This document shows positions 16,820 to 25,273 of a DNA stretch of 64,000 nt, one piece after another; within the stretch, counting starts at the first letter, position 1; each line of letters opens with the position of its first letter. The notes under the pieces were generated by a model. The model did no database searches, had not been told where the DNA came from, and worked only from the letters and a program-made list of their open reading frames with translations. This DNA is from Ruminococcaceae bacterium UBA1375 (lineage in GTDB: Bacteria; Bacillota; Clostridia; Oscillospirales; Ruminococcaceae). A program made the translations under genes and the position numbers. Location of the stretch: the NCBI GenBank assembly GCA_002305795.1, contig DBRF01000011.1:1-64000 (forward strand). Direction: 5' to 3'.

Positions 16820-17262
16820 TCCCGGTCTCCGGCTTCCCGTTTTTGCTGTCCCGCCCGGTATTTTAAGTAGCTGTCCAGGATAATGGTGGCGGCCACTTCG
16901 TCGATGACCTCTTTCCGCTTTTTGCCGTACACCCCGGTTTCGTCCAAATACCGCTGGGCCTGCATGGTGGTCTGCCGCTCGTCCCAGGTCTCCACCGGAA
17001 TGGGAATCAGGGCGTTCAGGGCTTTGGCAAACCGGCGGCACTTCTCCGCCCGTTCGCCGTAGCTGCCGTCCATGTTCCGGGGCAGGCCCACCACCACCAT
17101 GCCCACCTCCAATTCCTTGGTGGCGGCATAGGCTACCTTTTTCACCAGGGTCTCAAAGTCCCGCTCCACAATGGTTCCCACCGGGGAGGCCAAAAATTCG
17201 GTGCGGTCGCACACCGCCAAACCGGTGCGCACGTCCCCGTAATCCACACTCATAATCTTCAT
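16816..17262 (-). CDS. ruvX: RuvX/YqgF, RNase H-fold nuclease of rRNA processing and Holliday junctions
   Basis: 148 residues. MKIMSVDYGDVRTGLAVCD carries the first acidic residue, VVVGLPRNMDGSYGERAE the conserved loop, DERQTTMQAQRYL the second, and DEVAATIILDSYL the third. Members process the 5' end of pre-16S rRNA and resemble Holliday junction resolvases. It lies in a five-gene minus-strand run: pyrK, pyrD, phosphatase, ruvX, yczE-like. Confidence 0.9.
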   Translation of the reverse strand: MKIMSVDYGDVRTGLAVCDRTEFLASPVGTIVERDFETLVKKVAYAATKELEVGMVVVGLPRNMDGSYGERAEKCRRFAKALNALIPIPVETWDERQTTMQAQRYLDETGVYGKKRKEVIDEVAATIILDSYLKYRAGQQKREAGDRE

Positions 17263-17266
17263 TGTT

Positions 17267-17923
17267 TTACCTTCCTTGTTCCGGCTTCTTTTTGGAAAAG
17301 CCGGTCTGCATTTGTTTGGGCAGATGGCTTAAATCGTCAAACTGCACCAGCGTAAAGATCCCATCCTGCTCGGTGACGGTGGTGATGCCGGTGTTGTGGG
17401 ACAGATCCTCGCACCGCATCTGTTCCACCGGCCGGTGATCCAGCCAGGTAATCAAAGTGCCCAAAGCACAGCCATGGGATACAATACAAATAGTCTTATT
17501 ACAATTTGATTTTACGATCTGTTGAAAACATTGCACCACTCGGTGGTACACATGGCTCATGGCTTCCCCGCCGGGAGCCTGAAAATAACCGGGACTTTGA
17601 AAAAAGTGCCTTGCCATCACCGGGTCTTCTTTCTGGAACACATCCCAGCCTTTGCCTTCCCAGCGTCCGCCGTCAATTTCCAGCAGCCCCTGTTCCAAAA
17701 GCAGGGGAGCGCCCACGAACCGGTTCACCGCCTTGGCGGTTTCCGCCGCCCGTTTCAGGGGGGAGGAATAGACTATGTCGGGATGCAGCTCCTGTCCCCG
17801 CCGAGCCAGATATTCCAGCTGGGCATACCCCAAAGGGGAAAGGTTGCTGTTCACATGGCCCTGAAACACATGGCCCACATTGCCCGCCGCCTGGGCATGG
17901 CGGATGAGATAAATGGTGGTCAT
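17267..17923 (-). CDS. Histidine phosphatase family protein
   Basis: 218 residues. RHAQAAGN is the phosphate-binding RHG motif, with Ala in place of Gly; SSPLKRAAETA carries the second Arg, EIDGGRWEGK the Glu, and IVSHGCALGTLITW the second His. This is the phosphoglycerate mutase-like branch, with small phosphoesters as usual substrates. It is 11 bases after pyrD and 4 before ruvX. Confidence 0.85.
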   Translation of the reverse strand: MTTIYLIRHAQAAGNVGHVFQGHVNSNLSPLGYAQLEYLARRGQELHPDIVYSSPLKRAAETAKAVNRFVGAPLLLEQGLLEIDGGRWEGKGWDVFQKEDPVMARHFFQSPGYFQAPGGEAMSHVYHRVVQCFQQIVKSNCNKTICIVSHGCALGTLITWLDHRPVEQMRCEDLSHNTGITTVTEQDGIFTLVQFDDLSHLPKQMQTGFSKKKPEQGR

Positions 17924-17934
17924 TTTCTGTCACC

Positions 17935-18846
17935 TCACCAAGGTTGCACGGTGCCGGTCAGATCCGCCACTTTGGCAATTCCATGTTGGTCGCACCAATC
18001 GTTCAGGCCCCGAACCACCTTCACCGGGGTCCAGGGGTCGGCAAAGATGGCGGCTCCAATCTGGACTGCGCTGGCCCCAGCCATCATCATCTCCACTGCG
18101 TCTTCCGCCGTGGCAATGCCGCCCATGCCTACCACCGGGATGTTCACGGCGTTGGCCACCTGCCACACCATCCGCACCGCCACCGGGAACACTGCCGGGC
18201 CGGAAAGTCCCCCTACGTTGTTCTTGAGAATGGGGCGGCGGGTGTTGATGTCAATGCGCATCCCCAGCAGGGTATTGATCAGGCTCACCGCATCCGCCCC
18301 GGCGGCTTCCACCGCTTTGGCAATGTCGGTGATGCTGGTGACGTTGGGGGAGAGCTTGACCATCAAGGGCTTGGTGGTGTTCTGCCGCACCGCCCTGGTA
18401 ATTTCTTCCGCTGCGGAACAGCTGGTGCCGAAGGCGGCGCCTCCCTGCTTCACGTTGGGGCAGGAGATGTTCAGCTCAATGATGTCCACCTTAGTGGGCT
18501 CCAGCTTTTGGGCAATCTCTACGCAGTCTTCGATGGTGTGCCCCGCCACGTTGGCGATAATCACCGTGTCCTGCTGTTCCAGATAGGGGAGTTCCTCTTT
18601 AATAAAGTGGTCGATGCCCCCGTTTTGCAACCCCACGGAGTTGAGCATCCCGGCAGGGGTTTCCGCCACCCGGGGCGGCGGGTTGCCGTTTTGGGGGCGC
18701 AGGGTCATGCCTTTGCAGGAAATACCCCCCAGCTCCGAGAGAGGGTAAAGGCACTCATATTCCCGGCCGAAGCCGTAGGCTCCCGAAGCGGGGATCACCG
18801 GGTTTTTCAGCTCCACCCCGGCTATCTTCACTCTTAAATCTGCCAT
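17935..18846 (-). CDS. pyrD: Dihydroorotate dehydrogenase B, catalytic subunit
   Basis: 303 residues. The start at 18846 has GGAGGGAAAG upstream; the longer frame would run into pyrK. Class 1B FMN enzyme that oxidises dihydroorotate to orotate in pyrimidine synthesis, working with PyrK to pass electrons to NAD. Motifs: NPVIPASGAYGFG, NISCPNVKQGG (Cys at ~129, the expected catalytic position of class 1B), VKLSPNVTSI, and the FMN phosphate site GMGGIATAEDAVEMMMAGAS. Confidence 0.95.
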   Translation of the reverse strand: MADLRVKIAGVELKNPVIPASGAYGFGREYECLYPLSELGGISCKGMTLRPQNGNPPPRVAETPAGMLNSVGLQNGGIDHFIKEELPYLEQQDTVIIANVAGHTIEDCVEIAQKLEPTKVDIIELNISCPNVKQGGAAFGTSCSAAEEITRAVRQNTTKPLMVKLSPNVTSITDIAKAVEAAGADAVSLINTLLGMRIDINTRRPILKNNVGGLSGPAVFPVAVRMVWQVANAVNIPVVGMGGIATAEDAVEMMMAGASAVQIGAAIFADPWTPVKVVRGLNDWCDQHGIAKVADLTGTVQPW

Positions 18847-18859
18847 CTTCTTTCCCTCC

Positions 18860-19624
18860 TTAAAAGAGTACGTCCTTGGAATCGAACACCGGCCCGTCCT
18901 TGCAGACATGGCTCAGATATTCCTGTCCGTCCTTCACGGTGCGACAAGCGCAAACCAGGCAGGCTCCTACGCCGCAACCCATCCGCTCTTCCAAAGAAAC
19001 CTGACAGTCCACTCCGTACTGCTGGGCCAGCTGGGCCACTCCTTTCAGCATAGGGTGGGGGCCGCAGGCGCAGATCAGGGCAGGCTTTTTCTGTTGCAGC
19101 TGCTGCTCCAGCGCTTGGGTCACAAAGCCGTGGAAGCCCATAGTGCCGTCGTCGGTGCAGAGCACCACCCGGTTGCCTTGGCGCTGAAAGTCCTGGGTGA
19201 GGATCACCGCATTGGCGCTGCGAAAGCCCAGGATGGCGGTGGCCTTTTCTCCGTACCCCTTGGCCGTTTCCAGCATGGGGGGCACGCCGATGCCGCCGCC
19301 TACCACAATGATTTCCCCTTCCGGCCGGGCAAAGCCATGGCCCAAGGGACCCATGATGTCCAGATTGTCCCCCACCCGCTTCTCGGAGAGAACCCTGGTG
19401 CCTTCTCCCTTAATTTCAAACACGAACCGCAAGGTGCCCTTTTCCCGGTCAATCTCGCAGATGGAGATGGGACGGCGGAGAAACAGCCCTTCCGCTTTCA
19501 GATGGGCAAACTGCCCCGGCCGGGCTATCGCCGCCATCTCCGGGGCGGACACGGTAAGGTCGATAATGTGTCTGGCCGGCAATTCTTTTTTGACAATGGG
19601 ATACACTCCCTGAAGATACGCCAT
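18860..19624 (-). CDS. pyrK: Dihydroorotate dehydrogenase B, electron-transfer subunit
   Basis: 254 residues. FAD and [2Fe-2S] protein passing electrons from PyrD to NAD. Visible: FLRRPISICE for FAD, GGGIGVPPML for NAD, and the C-terminal cluster ligands in CGVGACLVCAC...HVC. It is the first gene of the operon and ends 13 bases before pyrD. Confidence 0.95.
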   Translation of the reverse strand: MAYLQGVYPIVKKELPARHIIDLTVSAPEMAAIARPGQFAHLKAEGLFLRRPISICEIDREKGTLRFVFEIKGEGTRVLSEKRVGDNLDIMGPLGHGFARPEGEIIVVGGGIGVPPMLETAKGYGEKATAILGFRSANAVILTQDFQRQGNRVVLCTDDGTMGFHGFVTQALEQQLQQKKPALICACGPHPMLKGVAQLAQQYGVDCQVSLEERMGCGVGACLVCACRTVKDGQEYLSHVCKDGPVFDSKDVLF

Positions 19625-19659
19625 AAGAAACCCCTCCCTGGGCGTTTTGGTTTGGATTC

Positions 19660-19688
19660 ATTGTAGCATACTTGCCGGGAAATAACAA
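19660..19688 (-). promoter_or_regulatory. Promoter of the pyrK operon
   Basis: On the minus strand TTGTTA (19688-19683), 17-base spacer, TACAAT (19665-19660). The leader is only about 30 bases, so there is no room for a PyrR-type attenuator. Confidence 0.65.
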
Positions 19689-19696
19689 GAAACCCC

Positions 19697-19725
19697 TTGT
19701 CCTCTCCCTATGCTTTTGCTACAAT
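19697..19725 (+). promoter_or_regulatory. Promoter of the CAT-like gene
   Basis: TTGTCC at 19697-19702, 17-base spacer, TACAAT at 19720-19725, in the gap divergent from pyrK. Confidence 0.6.
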
Positions 19726-19757
19726 AAAATCAAAACCGCCCAAAGGAGGATGTATCC

Positions 19758-20387
19758 ATGAGCGCTCCCTACACCGTGGTTGACCAGTCCCATTGGAAAC
19801 GAGCCATGCACTGCGCCGTGTTCCGCAACTGCATTGAACCCGCCTTCTGCATCACCGTTGAGCTGGACGTCACCCACTTTTACCGCCGGATCAAAGAGTT
19901 GGGCTATCCCTTCACCTATTCCCTGATCTACCTGGTGAGTCAAGCCGCCAATGAAATTGAAGAATTCCGCTATCGTTTTTTGGAGGGGCAGGTGGTGCTG
20001 TACCGGCGCATCCACACCGCCTTTACCTACCTCAACCCCGAAACAGAATTGTTCAAAGTGGTCAACGTCCCCTTGACGGACACCTTGGAGGAATATGTGG
20101 CGCTGGCAGACCGCACCCAAAAAGAACAGCAGGACTATTTCACCGGTCCTTTGGGGCGGGACGTGTTTCAGTTTTCCCCCTTGCCCTGGCTGCACTACAC
20201 CCACATCTCCCACACCAACGCCGGAAACAAGGACAACGCCACCCCGCTGTTTGACTGGGGAAAATGGGAAATCCGGGAGGGAAAGCGTCTGCTGCCCTTT
20301 TCCATCCAGGCCCACCACTCCTTTGTGGACGGGCTGCATGTGGCCCGTTTGGTGGAAAAAATTCAAAATTCGTTAGATAACCTATAA
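19758..20387 (+). CDS. Chloramphenicol acetyltransferase-like acyltransferase
   Basis: 209 residues, the length of trimeric CAT enzymes. The active-site motif QAHHSFVDGLH (catalytic His, structural Asp) is intact near residue 190, and the C-terminal ARLVEKIQ helix fits. Substrate-pocket residues differ from those of typical resistance enzymes, and chromosomal CAT-like proteins often acetylate other substrates, so resistance should not be assumed. AAAGGAGG precedes the start. Confidence 0.85.
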   Translation: MSAPYTVVDQSHWKRAMHCAVFRNCIEPAFCITVELDVTHFYRRIKELGYPFTYSLIYLVSQAANEIEEFRYRFLEGQVVLYRRIHTAFTYLNPETELFKVVNVPLTDTLEEYVALADRTQKEQQDYFTGPLGRDVFQFSPLPWLHYTHISHTNAGNKDNATPLFDWGKWEIREGKRLLPFSIQAHHSFVDGLHVARLVEKIQNSLDNL

Positions 20388-20455
20388 AGCAAATACTTTC
20401 TCTGTGGTTTTTGCGATATTCTGCAAAACTTTTCTGGAAAAAAGCAGCCTATCTC

Positions 20456-20484
20456 TTGCAGAAATTCCAAACTTCCAGTATAAT
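20456..20484 (+). promoter_or_regulatory. Promoter of the GT4 gene
   Basis: TTGCAG at 20456-20461, 17-base spacer, TATAAT at 20479-20484, 33 bases before the start codon. Confidence 0.7.
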
Positions 20485-20516
20485 AGCAGTTAGTCACGGA
20501 AGAAGGAGGAAGAAGA

Positions 20517-21569
20517 ATGAAGGTGCTTCTTTATACGGAGGCCATGAATCTTCTGGGAAAATCCGGCGTAGGCAAAGCCCGCAGCCATCAAATCCGAGCC
20601 TTGGAGCAGGTAGGTGTAGAGTGGACCACCGACCCCAAAGAAAAGGTGGATTTGGTTCATATCAACACCATTTTCCCCAATTCCCACCGGCTGGCAAAAA
20701 AAGCAAAAAAACAGGGAATCCCAGTGGTGTACCACGCCCACAGTACCATGGAAGACTTCAAAAATTCCTATCTGGGGGCCAATGCAGTAGCGCCGCTGTT
20801 TAAAAAATGGCTCTGTTCCTGCTACCGATTGGGGGACAGCCTGATTACTCCCACCCCTTACGCCAAGCATCTGGTGGCGAGCTACGGCCTGACCCAGCCC
20901 ATCTACTCCTGTTCCAACGGGATTGATTTGGAATATTACGAAAAAGACGTGGAAGCAGGCAAAGCCTTCCGAAAACGGTTCGGCTTTTCTCCGGAAGATA
21001 AAATTGTGATGAGCGTGGGCCTGCAGATTGAACGCAAGGGCATTTTGGACTTTGTGGAACTGGCCCGCCGGATGCCGCAATACCAGTTTATCTGGTTTGG
21101 TTATTCCTCTCCCTGGACCATTCCCGCCAAAATCCGCAAGGCAGTGCGCACCAAGCTGCCCAACCTGCATTTCCCCGGCTATATCGACGAAAAGATTCTT
21201 CGCACAGCTTATTGGGGAGCGGACTGCTTTTTGTTTTTGACCCACGAAGAAACCGAAGGCATTGTGCTGCTGGAAGCCCTGGCCGCCCGGCAGAAGGTAT
21301 TGATTCGGGATATTCCCATCTATGAGGAATGGCTGGAGGACGGAAAAAACATCTACAAGGCCGATTCTTTGGACAGCTTTGAAGCTAAACTCCGAGGCAT
21401 TCTGGAAGGAAAGCTGCCCGACCTCACCGAAGCCGGGTATCAGGTTGCCTGGGACCGGCGCATCGAAGCGGTGGGCCAAACCTTAGACACCATCTATAAA
21501 GAAACCATCCGCCGGGTGAAGGAACGGGCGGCAGAACCCAGTTCCCAGCAGGCCCCGGCCAACGGGTAA
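20517..21569 (+). CDS. GT4 glycosyltransferase, probable glycolipid (galactosyl-glucosyl-DAG) synthase
   Basis: 350 residues, AGAAGGAGGA upstream. Two-Rossmann GT-B fold: MKVLLYTEAMN and GKSGVGKARSHQI at the N-terminus, HAHSTMEDF and TPTPYAKHL in the first domain, MSVGLQIERKGILDF starting the second, and the donor-binding EETEGIVLLEALAARQ (E-x7-E type). It resembles the pneumococcal CpoA type that adds a hexose to glucosyl-diacylglycerol, so a role in membrane glycolipid or lipoteichoic acid anchor synthesis is likely. Confidence 0.8.
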   Translation: MKVLLYTEAMNLLGKSGVGKARSHQIRALEQVGVEWTTDPKEKVDLVHINTIFPNSHRLAKKAKKQGIPVVYHAHSTMEDFKNSYLGANAVAPLFKKWLCSCYRLGDSLITPTPYAKHLVASYGLTQPIYSCSNGIDLEYYEKDVEAGKAFRKRFGFSPEDKIVMSVGLQIERKGILDFVELARRMPQYQFIWFGYSSPWTIPAKIRKAVRTKLPNLHFPGYIDEKILRTAYWGADCFLFLTHEETEGIVLLEALAARQKVLIRDIPIYEEWLEDGKNIYKADSLDSFEAKLRGILEGKLPDLTEAGYQVAWDRRIEAVGQTLDTIYKETIRRVKERAAEPSSQQAPANG

Positions 21570-21588
21570 CAGTAAAATAATAAAAGAA

Positions 21589-21635
21589 AAAAGACGTTTC
21601 CGGTTCCTTATCAAAGGGAGTAGGAAACGTCTTTT
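21589..21635. terminator. Bidirectional terminator
   Basis: 13-bp stem AAAAGACGTTTCC (21589-21601) with GGAAACGTCTTTT (21623-21635). It serves the GT4 gene on plus and the PH-domain operon on minus. Confidence 0.85.
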
Positions 21636-23082
21636 ATGCTTCTTCCGGCATGAGAATGCCCAGCCGCAGCAGAAAGTCTCTGGCTTCTGTTTCGGTTAAG
21701 CCGGGCAGCACAACCCTGTCCCGGCCTTCCCCATAAATGTAACAAATCAAATCGCACTGTCCCGCCCGCTTTTGGAAGGGGCTTTGCCGAAACTGCGCCA
21801 TGACAATGCGGCCCCGGTGGACCAGGGTGGTGGTGAGGCGGTACCCCTTCATGGTGCGGATGGTGACCCAGCCGTCTTTCACCCCAATCCCGGCATGGCG
21901 GTAGCCTCGCCACCGCAGCCAGAACAGCCAGCTCATAGGCAGCCAGAACAGCCCCCACACCGTCCAGAGGGTGGCGCCGATGCCCTCCACTAACAGTCCG
22001 GGAATCAAGGCCAGCACCGTGACCACCCCCATCAAGATGGCGGGGAACCCAAGATACCGCCAGATACAGTGATGAGGGGTCAGCTGGTTTTCCGTTTCCT
22101 TCCATTCCGGAAGGAGGGTGGAGATTTCTTGACGCAGCTCCTTCATGGAGCAGGAGGGCACCAGCAGATTGTTGGTCCCATCCCGCTTGCCGTAGCCGCT
22201 GCACCGCAGGGTGGCGTAGCCCATACCTATGAGTCGGGACAAATTGCTTTCCACCAAAGTGACGGAATTGATCCGGCTGACCATCATGTGGGTGTGGTGC
22301 TGGCTGACCAGCCCGCAGGACAGCCGCAGAATATTTTGGCTTCTCCGGCAGCGAAACTGCAGCAGATAAAACAGGTGGGCCAAAAAGATTCCGGCCCAAA
22401 ACAGCAGCAGGATGGCCGCCAGCACCGCCAAGGCAGGGGAGAGGCTGTTGGAGAAAAAATCTGCGATCCACCGAACGCCTTCCCGGAGAATGTACTGGAG
22501 CTGCTGGCCGAAAATCCGCATGGCCGTGGTAAAACCGGCAGCAAAGTAAAGGATTCCGGAAAGGTTGTTGGTGTTCAGCAGGGTGTAGAGGACAATGCGG
22601 CTGGTTTTAGCCCGGTACCGTTCCTCCACCGGCTCCAGCCGAACGGAAAACAGGGTGTCCACCATCCGGACACTTTCCTTCCGGGTAATGGTCAGGGAGA
22701 CATCGTAGTTGCGCTTGCCCCCGCCGTCGGTGTCGGCCTGGAGCTTCACCGCACCCAAGGGCCGGAGATACCAGGGCTCCTGGCGGCTGAGATAAGAAAT
22801 CTGTTCCTTGGGCAGAAACAGCACGGCCGTGCAGAGAATGCCTTTATAGACCCAAAGGCCCTTATCGCTGTACCGGTACCGCAGAAAAGCCCAGCGGTAC
22901 ACTCCGCTGCCCAGAATCACCAGCACCACCAGCAAATCCAGCCAGGCTCCTTGCAGCCACCCGGCCAGTTCCCCGTGGATAATCACATAAATCAGGGTGC
23001 GGAGTACCGGGATAATCAACAGGAACAGCTTTCCCGAGATGTTTTCCAAAATATTGATGGGGTGTTGAAAGCGTTTCTTCAT
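21634..23082 (-). CDS. Bacterial PH-domain membrane protein, YdbT-like
   Basis: 482 residues. Transmembrane pairs near residues 20-60, 185-250 and 345-390 separate three bPH2-type domains (recognisable after YRYSDKGLWVYKG, LSCGLVSQHHTHMMVSRINS and HAGIGVKDGWVTIR). This is the B. subtilis YdbT layout, linked in that species to bacteriocin tolerance. The start overlaps the stop of the YdbS-like gene by 4 bases (ATGA). Confidence 0.85.
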   Translation of the reverse strand: MKKRFQHPINILENISGKLFLLIIPVLRTLIYVIIHGELAGWLQGAWLDLLVVLVILGSGVYRWAFLRYRYSDKGLWVYKGILCTAVLFLPKEQISYLSRQEPWYLRPLGAVKLQADTDGGGKRNYDVSLTITRKESVRMVDTLFSVRLEPVEERYRAKTSRIVLYTLLNTNNLSGILYFAAGFTTAMRIFGQQLQYILREGVRWIADFFSNSLSPALAVLAAILLLFWAGIFLAHLFYLLQFRCRRSQNILRLSCGLVSQHHTHMMVSRINSVTLVESNLSRLIGMGYATLRCSGYGKRDGTNNLLVPSCSMKELRQEISTLLPEWKETENQLTPHHCIWRYLGFPAILMGVVTVLALIPGLLVEGIGATLWTVWGLFWLPMSWLFWLRWRGYRHAGIGVKDGWVTIRTMKGYRLTTTLVHRGRIVMAQFRQSPFQKRAGQCDLICYIYGEGRDRVVLPGLTETEARDFLLRLGILMPEEA

Positions 23083-23525
23083 AGCGGTTCCTCAAAAGAC
23101 GGGGACAGGGCATATAAAATCCGCTGTGCTTCCGGCTCACTCAAAAAGAACAGCCAAACGCTTCCCCCGGCAGCGGAGATGCGGATGGAGCGAAGTTTGC
23201 ACAGCCGACTGAGAGGGTCGCTGAAGGTGTTGACATAGCTGACCCGATTGCGGGGAATACACACCGTCTTCTGCCAAAACACCCCTTTACACAGCCAAAA
23301 GGAGTGGGACTCCAATTTGTATTCCGTGTTCAGGTACCGCAGGGGCAGATACCAAAACACTAAAATCACCGCCACCAGCCCCAGCAGCCAAAGGGTCCAG
23401 AGCCGGAGAAAAAACCACCGGTGCAGCAAAACCGCCAGCAAACCCTCCAACACGCCGGTGGCGATGAAAGCAACTGCCTCCCACAGCACAAAGGCTTTTT
23501 TGGGCAGGGACCGGCCGTCCTTCAT
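23079..23525 (-). CDS. Bacterial PH-domain membrane protein, YdbS-like
   Basis: 148 residues. ATG at 23525 has GGAGGAAA upstream and overlaps the previous gene's stop. Two transmembrane helices (VLWEAVAFIATGVLEGLLAV, TLWLLGLVAVILVFWYLPL) precede one bPH2 domain (TEYKLESHSFWLCKGVFWQK...IPRNRVSYVNTFSDPLSRLC). It is the partner of the YdbT-like protein in the same operon. Confidence 0.85.
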   Translation of the reverse strand: MKDGRSLPKKAFVLWEAVAFIATGVLEGLLAVLLHRWFFLRLWTLWLLGLVAVILVFWYLPLRYLNTEYKLESHSFWLCKGVFWQKTVCIPRNRVSYVNTFSDPLSRLCKLRSIRISAAGGSVWLFFLSEPEAQRILYALSPSFEEPL

Positions 23526-24285
23526 GGATGTTTCCTCCCCTTTCTTTGCAGCCGAAACGGCAGCGCCACACATTCCCGAAACCAATACCCAAAAGCTACC
23601 ACCGGATTGATGGGGCAGGGAAGGCAGGCGCAGGAAAGCCCCAGCTTCTGCAAAATCCGGCTGCACCGGAACAGATGGTACCGGTCGCTGACCACCAGCA
23701 CCCGTTGAGGCAGATGGTTCTCCTTGAGAATGTCCTTGGCAAAGGACAGATTTTCCCAGGTGTTGGTGGAGCGGTCTTCCAAATAAATCCGGCCGGGGTC
23801 GAGCCCCTGGGCCACCAGCCAATCTTTCATGGCCTGGGCTTCGGTGCAGTCCTCCCCCCGACCTTGTCCGCCGGTGACGATGCAGGAGTAATCCGGATTT
23901 TCTTCCAGCACCTTGCAGGCCGTCTCCAGCCGCCGGAGCAGCATTTTGGAGGGACGCATCCCCAGCACCGAACACCCCGGCACCACCACGGTGCAGGGGG
24001 GTCTTTTTGGGTAAACCTGGGGTAGCCCAGTGCCAGTACCAAAAGGCTCACTGCCAGCCACAGCACAAAAATGCAGAGCAGCCCAAAACCGGCCCAGCCC
24101 ACCGCATCTGAAGCCTGCTGGAACACCACCCGGTAAAACCGGCCAAACAGCACCATAGCAATCCCCAGCGCCAAGGGCAGCCAGATGCCCAGATGCGCCC
24201 GAATGTTGCTCAGCAGCATGGGCAGCAGGCTCAACAAACAAAGCACCAGTCCCACCAGCAGAAAACTCACCGATACCAAACCCAT
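23522..24285 (-). pseudogene. Frameshifted YdcF/SanA-type membrane protein
   Basis: N-terminal half from ATG 24285 (AAGGGAGG upstream): three or four hydrophobic helices, MGLVSVSFLLVGLVLCLLSL to LLVLALGYPRFTQK. The catalytic DUF218 half continues in another frame: VVVPGCSVLGMRPSKMLLRR, IVTGGQGRGED, EDRSTNTWENLSFAK, VVSDRYHLFR. The frames switch near 23996-24008, where a G6 run and a T5 run lie close together. It leads the PH-domain operon and its stop overlaps the next start. One base restores the full-length protein, so sequencing error, true mutation or phase variation are all possible. Confidence 0.8.
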
Positions 24286-24508
24286 TTTACTGCCTCCCTT
24301 GCTTAGTTTTCCTTTGTTTTTCCGTAGATGGAAGTTCCAGCCGGATATCAGCTGGAAAAAACCGACGGCATCCCCTTCCACACTGCCTTTATTATAGCAT
24401 AGGCCTTTCTTCGGTTTCAACCAAACCGGCTTGGAGCAGCTCAAAAACCGTATGCCCAAAAACGACAAAAGAACAAAACAAAGGGCCTTTCCGCCCCCTG
24501 AAAAACGA

Positions 24509-24530
24509 AAGGACAGCCGCAGCTGTCCTT
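24509..24530 (-). terminator. Terminator of lexA
   Basis: Minus-strand stem AAGGACAGC/GCTGTCCTT (9 bp) with a 4-base loop, then TCGTTTTTC. The remaining gap to 24285 shows no further gene. Confidence 0.8.
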
Positions 24531-24539
24531 CTCAGGCGT

Positions 24540-25121
24540 TTATTCGTAGTACCGCATGGACGCAATTACCTTACCCAACACCTCCATCTCTTCGGTGTAG
24601 ATGGGCTGGTACTCGTCGTTTTCCGGCTGGAGCCGGAAGTGTCCGTTTTCTTTGTAGAAGCGCTTGCAGGTGGCTTCCCCGTCCAGCATGGCAATGATGA
24701 TTTCTCCGTTTTCCGCCACCGGCTGACGGCGGACAATCACCACGTCCCCGTCCAAAATCCCGGCATTGATCATGCTGTCCCCCTGAATCCGCAGAGCGAA
24801 CAGGTCCTCCACCCGTTCCCGGCCGCAGTCAAAGGGTACATAACCCTCCCGGCATTCAAAGGCGGTGATGGGCATACCGGCAGTAACCTTGCCGATGAGA
24901 GGCACCCGGGCTGCCCCATCGTCCCCCGCCAACTGAAGGGAGCGGTTAGAGTTGCCCCGCTTTTCCAGCAGCCCTTCTTCGCAAAGCTCGTTGATATACC
25001 GGTGTACCGTGGAAGTGGACTTGATCCCCAAATCGCTGCAAATTTCCCGAACGGTAGGGGAGATATCGTGAGAGATCCGGTCTACAATATATTCGTAAAT
25101 ACGCCGTGCCTTGTCATTCAT
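24540..25121 (-). CDS. lexA: LexA repressor of the SOS response
   Basis: 193 residues. Winged helix in residues 1-65 (SPTVREICSDLGIKSTSTVHRYI is the recognition region), Ala-Gly cleavage site in KVTAGMPI, catalytic Ser in IQGDSMI and Lys in EATCKRFY. RecA-stimulated self-cleavage lifts repression of repair genes. The N-terminal recognition helix fits the Gram-positive CGAAC-N4-GTTCG box. A near-perfect box lies just upstream of its start, so it is autoregulated. Confidence 0.95.
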   Translation of the reverse strand: MNDKARRIYEYIVDRISHDISPTVREICSDLGIKSTSTVHRYINELCEEGLLEKRGNSNRSLQLAGDDGAARVPLIGKVTAGMPITAFECREGYVPFDCGRERVEDLFALRIQGDSMINAGILDGDVVIVRRQPVAENGEIIIAMLDGEATCKRFYKENGHFRLQPENDEYQPIYTEEMEVLGKVIASMRYYE

Positions 25122-25132
25122 GGCTCTTCCTC

Positions 25133-25146
25133 CGAAAATTTGTTCG
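25133..25146. promoter_or_regulatory. SOS box upstream of lexA
   Basis: CGAAAATTTGTTCG on plus (CGAACAAATTTTCG on minus) matches 9 of 10 fixed positions of CGAAC-N4-GTTCG and lies 12 bases before the lexA start codon. Confidence 0.65.
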
Positions 25147-25237
25147 TTTTTATTTTATCACATTTCTTGCAAAAAGGGAAGAGAAAGTTTTTGTCAAGCC
25201 TTCCAAAGAATGGTAACCTTTTTTGGACAAAAAGAAC

Positions 25238-25266
25238 AAAGCTCTAAAGGTTTCCCCTAGAGCTTT
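25238..25266 (-). terminator. Terminator of the transglutaminase-like gene
   Basis: 9-bp stem AAAGCTCTA/TAGAGCTTT; on the minus strand it is followed by GTTCTTTTTG. Confidence 0.75.
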
Positions 25267-25273
25267 GCAAAAT

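Noticed and set aside
17520..17528. Perfect TGTTGAAAA in the histidine phosphatase gene
   Set aside because: Single copy inside coding sequence without neighbours; about one chance hit is not surprising.
19758..20387. Chloramphenicol resistance gene
   Set aside because: The fold and catalytic His are those of CAT, but it is a chromosomal gene among housekeeping genes with no sign of mobility; resistance cannot be inferred.
22069..23238. 389-codon plus-strand frame over the PH-domain operon
   Set aside because: Antisense shadow rich in Gly/His/Gln with no ribosome site; the minus-strand frames have membrane helices and PH domains.
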